Source: an uncultured Ignavibacteriota bacterium
GTDB lineage: Bacteria > Bacteroidota > Ignavibacteria > Tepidaquicellales > Tepidaquicellaceae
DNA: 27,361 bases
Assembly (NCBI GenBank): GCA_937915485.1
Contig: CALGII010000144.1
Span: 1 to 27,361, forward strand
Reading direction: 5' to 3'
The translations under genes and the position numbers were made by a program. The notes under the pieces are model-generated. The model saw only the letters and a list, made by a program, of their open reading frames with translations, did not search any database and was not told the DNA's origin. Positions 1 through 8,400 of this stretch are shown piece by piece (position 1 is the stretch's first letter; every line of letters begins with the position of its first letter).

Positions 1-214
1 CTGAACTGCAGCATCTCAACTTCGTCAATATTTTTTCTTTCGTTTTCAGCGGGAGATTTTTCCTGAGTTGTTTCCTGTTTTCGGTTTCGGTCCTGCTTGT
101 CTCGGTTTTTGTATCTTCCTTCTTCTTGCTCCTGTCGCTTTTGGTTAGCACCCTGCATATATTACAGGACATTAATAACATAGCGGTAATAATAAGTATG
201 ATGACGTTTTTCAT
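1..214 (-). CDS. Probable lipoprotein, 5' end only (cut by window edge), possible frameshift
   Basis: The minus-strand ATG at 214 opens a frame that begins MKNVIILIITAMLLMSC. This is a typical lipoprotein signal: a short basic start, a hydrophobic core and the lipobox LMSC. The mature protein would be lipid-anchored at Cys17. No stop occurs before the window edge, so at least 71 codons are open. After about residue 21 this frame reads as a Lys/Thr-rich tail with an unusual Cys-Cys. The -1 frame from the same point reads as a more natural acidic/Gln-rich linker (GANQKRQEQEEG, later NIDEVEMLQF). One extra G in the G-run at 151-153 (CCC on the plus strand) would join the signal peptide to that linker. 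The lipoprotein start is well supported. The downstream frame is uncertain and no function can be assigned. Confidence 0.55.
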   Translation of the reverse strand, partial: MKNVIILIITAMLLMSCNICRVLTKSDRSKKKEDTKTETSRTETENRKQLRKNLPLKTKEKILTKLRCCSS

Positions 215-353
215 ATCGAGTATATGATAAAAATTCTTATGATTCTGAATACTTATGATCGGGAAAAATATTTTATTACAATAAAACCTAACGATTAATT
301 TGTAGAAAAAAAAGCGAAAAGTTGTGCAGGAGTGAGTTCGTTAAAAGAGCTGA

Positions 354-725
354 TTACTTTCCGCTCTTCTCCTTGTTAGTTTTAAGGGCGTGTTTTACTA
401 TGCCGGCGACAAGGCGTAAAGGCAGGGGCTCACCGTAATTAAAATGTATCGCTGATTTGGTAGTCTTGAAACTCTCAAGTTCTTCCCGGAAATGTTTCAT
501 TACAACAGGCTTCACGAACAGGCTGTAATGATTCCTGAATGCCGCGAACCAGCAGAGCATCCCGTTTTTCCTGTATCCCGGCATACCGTAACTGATGCAT
601 TCATCAGCGCCGGGAGCATTTTTCAAAATAACGCCGCGCAGTTTAACGAGATGCTTCCTTGCTTCTTCGGTTTGTCCGGCAAGATAATCGTCAACGGTAA
701 CCCGGTTATTCTCAGGCGTTCTCAA
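354..725 (-). CDS. DUF1801 / YdhG-like protein
   Basis: A 123-residue protein that resembles the DUF1801 (YdhG-like, frataxin-like fold) family. The typical elements are VDDYLA near residue 11, an LRGVILK helix, then ECISYGMPGYRKNG, CWFAAFRNHYSLFV and a C-terminal AIHFNYGEPLP followed by LV..IVKH. The length is normal for the family. Members are small cytoplasmic proteins; some have been linked to iron handling, but the role is mostly unknown. The start is TTG at 725. It lies inside the end of the upstream VOC gene (14-nt overlap), so translational coupling is likely. No Shine-Dalgarno sequence is obvious. The family call is fairly sure; the function is not. Confidence 0.8.
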   Translation of the reverse strand: MRTPENNRVTVDDYLAGQTEEARKHLVKLRGVILKNAPGADECISYGMPGYRKNGMLCWFAAFRNHYSLFVKPVVMKHFREELESFKTTKSAIHFNYGEPLPLRLVAGIVKHALKTNKEKSGK

Positions 726-1173
726 GCTCTTTGATATCGAGTTTTATCATCTTCATCATTGCATCCATTACTCTCCGGTTCTTCTCAGGGTCCTTTGTCA
801 TTAACAAGTCGCTGATGTTGTGAGGAGCCACCTGCCAGGTCAGGCCGTATTTGTCCTCAAGCCATCCGCACTGTATGGGCTTGCCGCCATCGGTAAGTTT
901 CTCCCAGTAAAAGTCTATTTCTTCCTGATTCTCGCACTCGACTGCTAATGAAAAAGCGGGAGTGAATTTATACATAGGACCTCCGTTAAGCGCGACGTAC
1001 TCTCTGCCGTCGATTTCGAAAGAGACTGTAAGCACGGTTCCTTCGGGCATAGGTGCGTCCTTTCCGTAACGCAACAGCGATTTTATTTTCGAGTTTTTAA
1101 AGATTGATAAGTAAAAATTGATAGCCTCTTCGGCGTTGTTGTCAAACCATAAGAAAGGTGTTATTTTTTTCAT
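712..1173 (-). CDS. PhnB-like VOC-superfamily protein
   Basis: A glyoxalase/VOC-fold protein of the PhnB-like group. The start KKITPFLWFDNNAEEAINFY is the classic first beta-alpha unit. It is followed by SKIKSLLRYG, MPEGTVLTVSFEIDG, YVALNGGP, the FSLAVECENQEEIDFYW repeat unit, and GGWLEDKYGLTWQV-type residues near the end (here CGWLEDKYGLTWQVAP). Members are small soluble proteins; the substrate is unknown and PhnB itself is not an established enzyme. An ATG 13 codons upstream (1212) is in frame, but the 13 extra residues (MFQWIRENKTKNA) do not look like the family, so I place the start at 1173. The gene overlaps the DUF1801 gene by 14 nt and the two form a pair. It is probably a single-domain protein of about 153 residues. 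Confidence 0.82.
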   Translation of the reverse strand: MKKITPFLWFDNNAEEAINFYLSIFKNSKIKSLLRYGKDAPMPEGTVLTVSFEIDGREYVALNGGPMYKFTPAFSLAVECENQEEIDFYWEKLTDGGKPIQCGWLEDKYGLTWQVAPHNISDLLMTKDPEKNRRVMDAMMKMIKLDIKELENA

Positions 1174-1249
1174 AGCGTTTTTGGTTTTGTTTTCCCTTAT
1201 CCATTGAAACAAACAACAGGACTTTTAAGTGCTGAAGGCGAACAAAAAA

Positions 1250-1268
1250 ATTATCATAAAATGATAAT
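1250..1268. promoter_or_regulatory. AT-rich palindrome (operator or weak minus-strand terminator)
   Basis: A perfect 8-bp inverted repeat, ATTATCAT-AAA-ATGATAAT, lies between the VOC gene (minus) and the 47-codon gene (plus). Read on the minus strand, the stem is followed by seven Ts (plus-strand A-run 1244-1250), which would fit a terminator for transcription coming from rnr. The stem has only one G/C pair, so an operator between divergent genes is equally possible. Confidence 0.4.
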
Positions 1269-1288
1269 CTCCGTTTGCCGTATTCTTA

Positions 1289-1296
1289 TAAATTTG
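1289..1296 (+). promoter_or_regulatory. Candidate Bacteroidota-type -7 promoter element
   Basis: TAAATTTG matches the Bacteroidota housekeeping -7 consensus TAnnTTTG. It sits 21 nt upstream of the ATG of the 47-codon gene. No TTTG -33 element lies at the usual 19-21 nt spacing (the nearest, at 1274-1277, is too close), so this is only a partial match. Confidence 0.35.
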
Positions 1297-1317
1297 TAAT
1301 AAATAAAATTAAATACA

Positions 1318-1461
1318 ATGAATACGAACAACAATCTGATGTACTACCTGACAATCGAAAACATTCAGGCGATTGCAAGCCAGGAAATAAACAGGCATTT
1401 GCTGCCCGAAGAGGTTGATACTCTTATAAAGTACATAAACGCGCGAGTAGGTTTGATGTGA
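1318..1461 (+). CDS. Small hypothetical protein (47 aa)
   Basis: An ATG at 1318 opens 47 codons ending in TGA at 1459-1461. The protein begins MNTNNNLMYYLTIENIQA and continues with an amphipathic helical stretch (ASQEINRHLLPEEVDTLIKY) before ending INARVGLM. The pattern T-x-E-N-I-Q-A-I-A, then LLPEEV, then a final helix resembles small uncharacterised soluble proteins often seen in Bacteroidota, but I cannot name a family. An AT-rich leader with a TAnnTTTG-like element lies upstream. The last codons and the stop lie in the left arm of the inverted-end element at 1452-1576, so the C-terminus may be truncated. There is no signal peptide. The antisense frame over 1309-1575 has poor composition and I reject it. 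Confidence 0.5.
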   Translation: MNTNNNLMYYLTIENIQAIASQEINRHLLPEEVDTLIKYINARVGLM

Positions 1462-1576
1462 TTCACCCGTCAGAAGGAAACTACTGATGGTCACGGAGGC
1501 GCCGGAGTAAGAGCGATACGTGAAACTGGTACAGGCCTTCGGCCTGTGCGTCAGGTGAATACCTGACGCCATCAAA
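1452..1576. repeat. 125-bp MITE-like element with imperfect inverted ends
   Basis: The outer 7 bp are a perfect inverted pair (TTTGATG at 1452-1458, CATCAAA at 1570-1576). Just inside, the left arm reads TGATTCACCCGTCAG and the right arm, reverse-complemented, reads GCGTCAGGTATTCACC, so both ends share the blocks TTTGATG and ATTCACC with a GTCAG block. The right arm also contains two hairpins. The element is non-coding and too small for a transposase. No clear target-site duplication flanks it. It could be a palindromic repeat family, a MITE remnant or the 3' structure of the small gene. Copy number elsewhere cannot be seen from this window. Confidence 0.4.
1531..1569. other. Two directly abutting perfect hairpins
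   Basis: Hairpin 1 is ACAGGCC-TTC-GGCCTGT (1531-1547). Hairpin 2 is GCGTCAGGT-GAAT-ACCTGACGC (1548-1569). They abut with no base between them. They lie between the convergent ends of the 47-codon gene (plus) and rnr (minus, stop at 1589-1591). There is no T-run on either side, so a canonical intrinsic terminator is not supported. A bidirectional RNA 3'-end stabiliser or REP-type palindrome fits better. Confidence 0.55.
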
Positions 1577-1588
1577 TAAGTTTAGAAG

Positions 1589-3721
1589 TTACTTTACTAT
1601 GACGAAGTCAATCTTTCTTGTTGTCGTATCAGCGCTGATTAATTGCACTTTTATACTCGAGCCCGCGTGAAAGACCTTTCCCTTGCGTTTACCGACCGCG
1701 CAGTGCTGCCTTTCGTCGTATTCGTAATAATCGTCTTCGATGTCGCGGTAGCGCACCATACCTTCAATCTTGAATTCGGTCAGTTCGACGAAAAGTCCGA
1801 ATTTCCCGATTCCTGAAATAATCGCATCAAATTCGTCTCCGAGTTTATCCTTGATGAATTCTACCTGCAGAATCTTAGTTACTTCCCGCTCGGCGGCGAC
1901 GGCGTTCTGTTCCTGCACGGAACAGTGCTTGCACATTTCATCCAATGCGTTCCTGTATCTGGGGTGCACGTCGATGTTCTGCGTTCTGCCATTCAGGTAA
2001 TTGCCGTAAGCGAATAGAAGTCTGTGCACGATTAAATCGGGATAACGCCTGATGGGGGAGGTGAAGTGAGTATAATTTTCAAAACCGAGACCGTAATGGC
2101 CGATGTTCTCGTTCGTGTAAACGGCCTTTGCCATAGAACGTATTAAGAGGTCGTTTATGATGAACTCTTCCGGCTGTCCTTTAATATCCTCGAGAAGTTT
2201 CTTTATCTCGTTTTTATCTTTAAGGTTTGCCCTGTGCCCGAACTGCCTTATGAATTCGGAAAGGTTCTGGAGTTTTTCCGCGTCCGGCAGGTCGTGTACT
2301 CTGTAAACAAACGGAAGTTCGCTTTTCATTTTCAGGGCGAGTTTGTTCACGAATTCCGTTACGCATCTGTTGGCAAGGAGCATGAACTCTTCTATCATTC
2401 TCATAGAATCGAGCCTGTCTTTTATTCCGATGCTTTTGATGAGCCCCTTTTTGTCTATTTCAAATTCCACTTCCCGCGAATCGAAGTCGATGCTGCCGTC
2501 TGCGATGCGCTTTTTAGTCAGCGCCTGCGAAACCCTGAACATAAGAAGAATTTCCTTTGAGAAATCTCCTTTCTTATTATCTATTATATCCTGCGCCTCC
2601 TGATAAGTAAAACGCCTCTTGCTGTTTATGATGCTCTTTGTGAGTTCGTAGTTTTTAATACCGAAATTCCTGCCGAGTTCTATGAACACCGAAAAAGCCA
2701 GCCTGTCAACGTTCGGTTTCAGCGAGCATAAATCATTAGATAGTATTTCGGGCAGCATCGGCACTACCTTATTCGGAAAGTAAACGCTCGTAGCGCGCTT
2801 GAACGCTTCAATGTCAACAGCCGTTCCGTCCGCAACGAAGTGCGAAACATCGGCAATGTGAACGCCGATTTTATAGCCGTCAGGAATTTTTTCAATTGAC
2901 ACCGCGTCGTCAAAATCCTTCGCGTCTTTCGGGTCTATTGTAAAAAGCGTCATCGAACGCAGGTCTTTTCTGTAGTCCTCGATTAATCCCGTTTCGGTTT
3001 TTTTCCTGTAGTCTCCGAATATCTCCGCGGTTTCGGTCAGGACATCATCAGCGAAACGGTCTTCGAAGGCGTATTTTTTCATCACCGATATAACTTCGAC
3101 AAGCGTGTCTCCCGCCGCGCCGAGAACCTCAATAACTCTCGCTTCGAGATCGACTATGCCGTCCTCGATGTCGTCAACGTTTATGATTTCGCAGACAACC
3201 TTGCTTCCGTAAACCGCACCGTTGTAATCCTTCTGCCTCACTATGACGTCGACTTTTATTTTTCTCGAGTCGGGATAAACTCTGGCGTAATTTCTCTTCG
3301 GGTCGAAAAATCCGGTTATGTAGTAAACGTCCTTATTGATTACCTTGGTCACGCGGGCGTATTCGACACCCGTGCTTCCCTTGTACGACTTTCTGAATTC
3401 TACCTTGTCCCCTATGGAAATCTTCTGTCCTTTTTTAAGCCTGATACCGAGAATGTAAGATTTTTTATTGTCCGAGTACCTTACGGCAATGTTCTTGCTT
3501 TCGTCGAGAATGACGTCTCCGGTCAGGAAAACGCTTTCGACCTGAGGCAGTGAAAAATACTTTCCGTCTTTTCTGATTTCACCTTTAAGAACGAGTTCGT
3601 TAAGAGCGTCGCGAAGTTCGGGACGCGATGATTTTGGTATCCGGAGATTTCCGAGAAGATGGTTGAACTTGTAATTTGTTCCTCTGTTCTTCTTCAGGAA
3701 CGTGATTATTTCTTTATGCAG
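1589..3721 (-). CDS. rnr: Ribonuclease R (RNB-family 3'-5' exoribonuclease), non-standard start
   Basis: A processive, Mg-dependent 3'-5' exoribonuclease that degrades structured RNA in the cytoplasm. The RNB catalytic motif DPKDAKDFDDA sits near residue 261. It is followed by VHIADVSHFV, YFPNKVVPMLPEILSNDLCS, and FTSPIRRYPDLIVHRLL near 550-567. A C-terminal S1 domain begins with ISGIGKFGLFVEL at about 624. The N-terminus reads as a winged helix (HKEIITFLKKNRG ... SRPELRDALNELVLKGEI) and a cold-shock domain (SVFLTGDVILDE ... KGQKISIGDKVEF). That frame is open back to a TAA at 3758-3760 but holds no ATG, GTG or TTG before the GTG at 3352. Starting there would delete the winged helix and first cold-shock domain. 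I place the start at CTG 3721, giving 710 residues, as the best non-canonical choice. ATA 3742, ATT 3745 or an upstream frameshift are alternatives. The gene lies 59 nt downstream of the PLD-like gene. Confidence 0.85.
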   Translation of the reverse strand: MHKEIITFLKKNRGTNYKFNHLLGNLRIPKSSRPELRDALNELVLKGEIRKDGKYFSLPQVESVFLTGDVILDESKNIAVRYSDNKKSYILGIRLKKGQKISIGDKVEFRKSYKGSTGVEYARVTKVINKDVYYITGFFDPKRNYARVYPDSRKIKVDVIVRQKDYNGAVYGSKVVCEIINVDDIEDGIVDLEARVIEVLGAAGDTLVEVISVMKKYAFEDRFADDVLTETAEIFGDYRKKTETGLIEDYRKDLRSMTLFTIDPKDAKDFDDAVSIEKIPDGYKIGVHIADVSHFVADGTAVDIEAFKRATSVYFPNKVVPMLPEILSNDLCSLKPNVDRLAFSVFIELGRNFGIKNYELTKSIINSKRRFTYQEAQDIIDNKKGDFSKEILLMFRVSQALTKKRIADGSIDFDSREVEFEIDKKGLIKSIGIKDRLDSMRMIEEFMLLANRCVTEFVNKLALKMKSELPFVYRVHDLPDAEKLQNLSEFIRQFGHRANLKDKNEIKKLLEDIKGQPEEFIINDLLIRSMAKAVYTNENIGHYGLGFENYTHFTSPIRRYPDLIVHRLLFAYGNYLNGRTQNIDVHPRYRNALDEMCKHCSVQEQNAVAAEREVTKILQVEFIKDKLGDEFDAIISGIGKFGLFVELTEFKIEGMVRYRDIEDDYYEYDERQHCAVGKRKGKVFHAGSSIKVQLISADTTTRKIDFVIVK

Positions 3722-3780
3722 TCTGATGTTTTTATTTAATATAATAATATTAATCGTTTAATTCGCATCTATAAAGATAA

Positions 3781-5469
3781 CTACTTAAGCAGCACGAATT
3801 TTTTTACAGAGACAAAATCACCCGCTTTCAATACGTAGTAATAAATTCCGCTGGATAAATTCCCGGCGTTAAAGTTAAGATTGTATGTTCCCGGACCGCG
3901 CCTGCCGTTAAGCGGCTCGGCTACTTTTCTGCCAAGGATGTTGTAAACGGTGATTGAAACCTGGGACGTTTTATTGATGCTGAACTTTATGTTCGTTCCT
4001 GCGTTGAAGGGATTCGGATAATTCTGGTACAAATAAAATTCGTCAGGCGTTTCCGAAGAAATGACTCCTATTCCGACGGGATGTCCCGTGACATCCTTAT
4101 ATCGCTGGTGAAACTCCTGATAATACTGGTTAGTGATAACGGGGCTGTGGAATATCATGATGTCCTCGTCGTTGTTCAGATTTGATGCCGTCGTCCAGTC
4201 GTAAGAGCCCATCACGAGGGAAGTATTCTGATTGTTCTGAAGGGGGTCGCAAAGCAGGTATGAATGCGACAACCTCCCGTTCGTCGAATCGACCCACACG
4301 TCAGCCCAGTTTTTCATCTGGTTGAAAATTCCCGTTCCTGAATTTACGAGATCGAAAATGCCTTTTATTTGTCTCGAAGTTCTGAGGCTGTAGAGAGTGT
4401 TGTATAAGTTCTGTGATTTGAAATCATAGGTTCCGAACATGATACCCGAAGCTGTACCTGACATTAAACTCCTGATTCTTTTTTCGACGCTGTCCGAGGG
4501 CGCAAAATAGATTTCCGTTACAATCCCGTTCAGGTTGACGATGTGAGGAGTATTGTCTTTTTTCAGGCTGCCGAATTTTGATTGAGAAACGACAGGCAAA
4601 TCTCCGTGAGAGCCCCACATCTCGTCGAATTCGCGCGTGTAAACGTATGCAAGCGCGCGGTCATTGACTTCGACGGCGCTGTTTTTATCAATGCACAGGC
4701 TCTGATGCGTGATTTCCGCCGAACTGTTCCAGACGTAAACCAGCCCTCCTGAGCAGGTGCATCTCGCGTCGAAAACCCAGAAGTTCATGTGCATTCCGTG
4801 TCCGCTTCCCGTATCGTAATTTCTTTTAAGTACAGGAATACCGTGAGCGATTAGAGTATCAATCCAGTTGGAATTCTGTTTGCCGTCGTAAACTACTCTG
4901 ATTACAACGTCGTCATTTTTAGCCCTTATCAAAGCATCCGTTATCGCTGCGGCGTCCTCGAATGAACTTAACGCCGCGTCGATATAGAATCCCGAATTCG
5001 ATATTCTATTGAGAAGCGTTTCTTCGAGATTAACAAGTTGTTCGGCATTAACGGATGTTTTAACAGTCGTGTCGACAGTGCTGTTGAAATATACGTTTAC
5101 CCAGCCCTCGCAGGCCGACATTGTAATGAACACGCTGTTTTCGGAAGTCGAAGAGCCGTATTGGTTTGACGACGTCACGTTGAAATTATAAATCGTGTTC
5201 ACATTCAGGTAATTAAGCGTGACGGAGTGGATTGTATCCATCGATGAACTGTACACGGAGTCGGTATATACGACAGATTCGTTAAGCGAATCCGATATCA
5301 TCCATCTTACCTTCGAATCCGAGGGGGAGTCTGTTCTCCAGGTAATTTTCACCGAATAGAGTTGTACGTCGGAATATTGAACATCCGATATTATAGGACC
5401 GGATTTTTCCGCTCCGCCCGTCAGGGAAATTGCAAATACAAAAGCGATGAGGCAGTAGAAGTATTTCAT
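3781..5469 (-). CDS. T9SS-exported PLD-like protein with fibronectin III domain
   Basis: A 562-residue secreted protein. A signal peptide (residues 1-20, hydrophobic YCLIAFVFAISLTGG) precedes a fibronectin type III domain (about 24-115, with VKITWRTDSPSDSKVRW). Two phospholipase-D-like lobes follow. The first has GHGMHMNFWVFD near 225-233 and the strand ending in WNSSAE. The second has LSHSYLLCD near 400 and LVMGSYDWTTASNLNNDED. The C-terminus is a T9SS type A sorting domain (QNYPNPFNAGT near 480, YNILGRKV, LSSGIYYYVLKAGDFVSVKK). PLD enzymes need HxKxxxxD twice; here the lysines are Asn and Tyr, so catalysis is doubtful. It lies 1 nt after tamB (TAA-A-ATG), at the end of the envelope operon. 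The fold call is good; the activity is uncertain. Confidence 0.8.
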   Translation of the reverse strand: MKYFYCLIAFVFAISLTGGAEKSGPIISDVQYSDVQLYSVKITWRTDSPSDSKVRWMISDSLNESVVYTDSVYSSSMDTIHSVTLNYLNVNTIYNFNVTSSNQYGSSTSENSVFITMSACEGWVNVYFNSTVDTTVKTSVNAEQLVNLEETLLNRISNSGFYIDAALSSFEDAAAITDALIRAKNDDVVIRVVYDGKQNSNWIDTLIAHGIPVLKRNYDTGSGHGMHMNFWVFDARCTCSGGLVYVWNSSAEITHQSLCIDKNSAVEVNDRALAYVYTREFDEMWGSHGDLPVVSQSKFGSLKKDNTPHIVNLNGIVTEIYFAPSDSVEKRIRSLMSGTASGIMFGTYDFKSQNLYNTLYSLRTSRQIKGIFDLVNSGTGIFNQMKNWADVWVDSTNGRLSHSYLLCDPLQNNQNTSLVMGSYDWTTASNLNNDEDIMIFHSPVITNQYYQEFHQRYKDVTGHPVGIGVISSETPDEFYLYQNYPNPFNAGTNIKFSINKTSQVSITVYNILGRKVAEPLNGRRGPGTYNLNFNAGNLSSGIYYYVLKAGDFVSVKKFVLLK

Positions 5470-5470
5470 T

Positions 5471-8400
5471 TTAAAATTTTATTCTGTAAACAATCGCTCC
5501 GCCTGTTCTATTATCGATTGAAGAAAGATTGTTCTGGTTGAACGGGTCGATGTATCTTTCAAGTTGGATAATAATGTTCTGCGAAAAATTGTTCACGCCG
5601 AAAATATTGTTTAAAGGATATTCGATTAAAAAGTTCGTGTTCGAAAGGTCCCTGAAAATCTGACCGCCGAAAATGACAGTCGCACCCGCGATCTGCGCGG
5701 TGAATCTGACATCCGTATTATCGGCAAAACTTCCGCTCTGGGAATCTTTGTACGAGATATCCGTCTTAAGAATGAAAGGCAGATATGTATTTATTATATC
5801 CGAGAGATAGTTTGACGCGAAACTCGTTCCAACGTTCGCGCCGACAGTCGATAGCAGGTTCAGCCGCTGGTTCGCGCTGAGTTCGTCCTTGAACTTGCCG
5901 AAAACGATGAAACTCATCGCGTCGTCGCTTGGATTAGAGCCTCCGTAAGGCGAATCGTTGACGAGTATTTTCCATCCGAGCCTCGGATTAGACGCGTTGC
6001 CCGAAACGTCGAGATCGATTTCCACCTGCTTTGACGAACCCGGATTGTTAACGTCCTGAACGTTGGTCTTATACAAGCCATTAATGAACAGTTCGGGATT
6101 CGTAACGTCTCCGTTGAACAACACGTAGCCGGTCGCGTTGAAGTTTTTGTAAAACTTGTAGTAGGAATTTTGTCCGAGGTCAACCCTGCCGCGGGTCGAG
6201 AAGGATTCCGTCTCAAGGTTGTCAAAAGTAATGTTTGTGCTCACGTTCCCGGCGAATTCCTGACCGGTTTTCTCGTCAATAATTAATTTAGCGTAAACAT
6301 CCTTAAGTGACTTGAGTTTCAGATAGTACTTGAAATTGCTCGCTTTAGGTTTGTTAAGAGTCGTATCAGCCATTCTATAGAAATAATTTTCGAACGGGTC
6401 GAGTCTTGAATTATCTCCGATGGAAAGGCTGTCAGTAATCTTCACGACGTAAAGCGAATCTGTCTTAAGAGACACTGAATCTATCAGAACCTTATAGATG
6501 AAATTATCGGCATAAATGTCGTAAGCAATCCTGTACTGCGGGACTATGAGAATCCTGCCCTCATTAATGTTCAGGTCTCCCGTCATGTACAGATTGTCAG
6601 CGTTTCCTTTAAGAACGATATCGTTTAAACCCGTTGAGCCGTAAAGGTTACCGTAAATGCCCATTATGTTCTGTGTCACGTTCTCATCGAGAAGTTTAGC
6701 GGAACCTCTGAGCCGCAGTTCCATTTCATTAAAGGACAGATTTGAAAAGTCTATGTAACCGTTCATATCCATAGTTCTTTTCGAATCCGACGAATGATAA
6801 ATTTTAAACTTCTGAAAGTTAAGTTTTTGCTTGTCCGCGTTCAGATTAGCGTTGAAATTGTAATTAACTCCGGTCATGTCAAGCGTGAATGAGCCTTTAT
6901 CGATATTCATTCCACCGGTCAGCAATGGTTCTTTCACGATACCCGAAATATTCAGGCTGCCGTTCATTTTTCCTTTAAGGTCCGAAATTACCGGTACGAA
7001 CTGTTCGAGTATTTTAATCTGAAAATCCTTGGCGTTTATTCCGAGATTCACCTCACTCTCGAGAACGCTGTTCCTCTGCTCCTCGGTAATATCTTTTCCG
7101 AGCGGGTTTTTGATAGGCACGTTACCGTCAATAGTAAGAAGCCCGGCGTTATTGGGATTGTAAAATGATATCTGCGGAACGAGGACATTGTCCTCATAAT
7201 CGATAAGAGCGTCGATTCTTCCGAGTTTCATCTTATTCATCGAAAGGAAATCCGTATTTGTTTCAAGGTTCAAGGACGGGTCCTCGGGACTTCCCGTGAA
7301 ATGAAGTTTAATTCTTCTGACGTTGCCCTTTATAAGATTATCCTTGTCGATTCTGGGATTTGAAAACAACTGAATTTTTGAAATATTAATTTTATCCGCC
7401 GATACAGTAAGATCGCTGGAACCGTTCAGTGAGTAGTACCCGCTTGCAGTGATTCTCTGGTTTTCATCCGCGAGTTTGAAACTGTTGACGCGTATGTTGC
7501 TGCCCGCGCTTCCCGTGTCGTTTTGAATGTATTCCAGCGCGACAGGTTCAACATTCTTAAAATTGTAATTGTCATATAAAAAACTGAGGGTGTCAAGTCT
7601 TAGTCCGAAATCGTCCGTGTTGAGATTCAAGTGTCCGTTTGCAAATATCCCTTTTGTCGAATCCATTTTTCCGAATACGCGAACGACAGGTCTTTCGGCG
7701 TTCGTGTTAAGGTTTACGCTGAGCGTATCGAACTTGCTGCCGCCGAATTCAATACCCGAAAATCTTGTAGTGAGGTCCGCAAGGTAAGTAAAAGGCAGGC
7801 TACTTCCCGCGTCGTCCTTTAAAAACACCCTTACCACACTATTCCTGAATCCAAAAACAGAGTCCTTATAAGCGAAATCCTCAAAGCGTCCTTCTGTTGT
7901 AAACACGAACGTATTTTTGTCGTTGAGGATTCTCCCGCGAATGTCGCACTTGAACACGAGGCTGCTGTCTTTCATCGCAAGATAGAGGGGCACCAGACTT
8001 TTTAATTTTATCTTGTATCTGAAGTCCGTTTCAAATGACGCAGCCGTAGAAAAAATCTCCCTCCGGCTGAAGGCAGTCTGTTCCCGCTTGAAGCCTAGCG
8101 AATCGGACTTGAGATTGTTTTCAATTTGCTCGGTAATCTTTTTTAGGTTTGCCGTTATAAGCGAAGGAATATCGAGCACTTTGAATCTTCCCGATGCTTC
8201 CATATCAAGAATGTTCGATGAAACCGTTACGAATCTTTTTGAACTGTCCGTCTTGAATTCAGCGGTGAGGGGAGTAGAAGGAATTGTGTAACCCGCGAGA
8301 ACCGAATTGTCAAAATTGAAATTCATTTTGCCGATAAGTTTGTCGGGGTCGGTACCCGTGCCTTCAACGTCAAACGCGAAATTAAGGCTGCCGGCGTCAT

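Noticed and set aside
1459..1563. TGA read-through (for example selenocysteine) extending the 47-codon gene by 34 codons
   Set aside because: The frame stays open to another TGA, but the added residues fall in the inverted element and look like random Gly/Arg/Thr text; no SECIS-like logic beyond the hairpins supports it.
1531..1569. Canonical intrinsic terminator at the tandem hairpins
   Set aside because: Both stems are strong, but neither strand has a T-run directly after a stem, so I list them as hairpins only.
1309..1575. Minus-strand 88-codon frame across the small gene and hairpins
   Set aside because: It is antisense to the 47-codon gene and the inverted element, is rich in Cys, Tyr and Ser in no recognisable pattern, and ends within the opposite gene's promoter region.
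3353..3757. Separate small gene upstream of a short RNase R starting at GTG 3352
   Set aside because: The region is in the same frame as RNase R with no stop between them, and its sequence fits the RNase R N-terminal domains.
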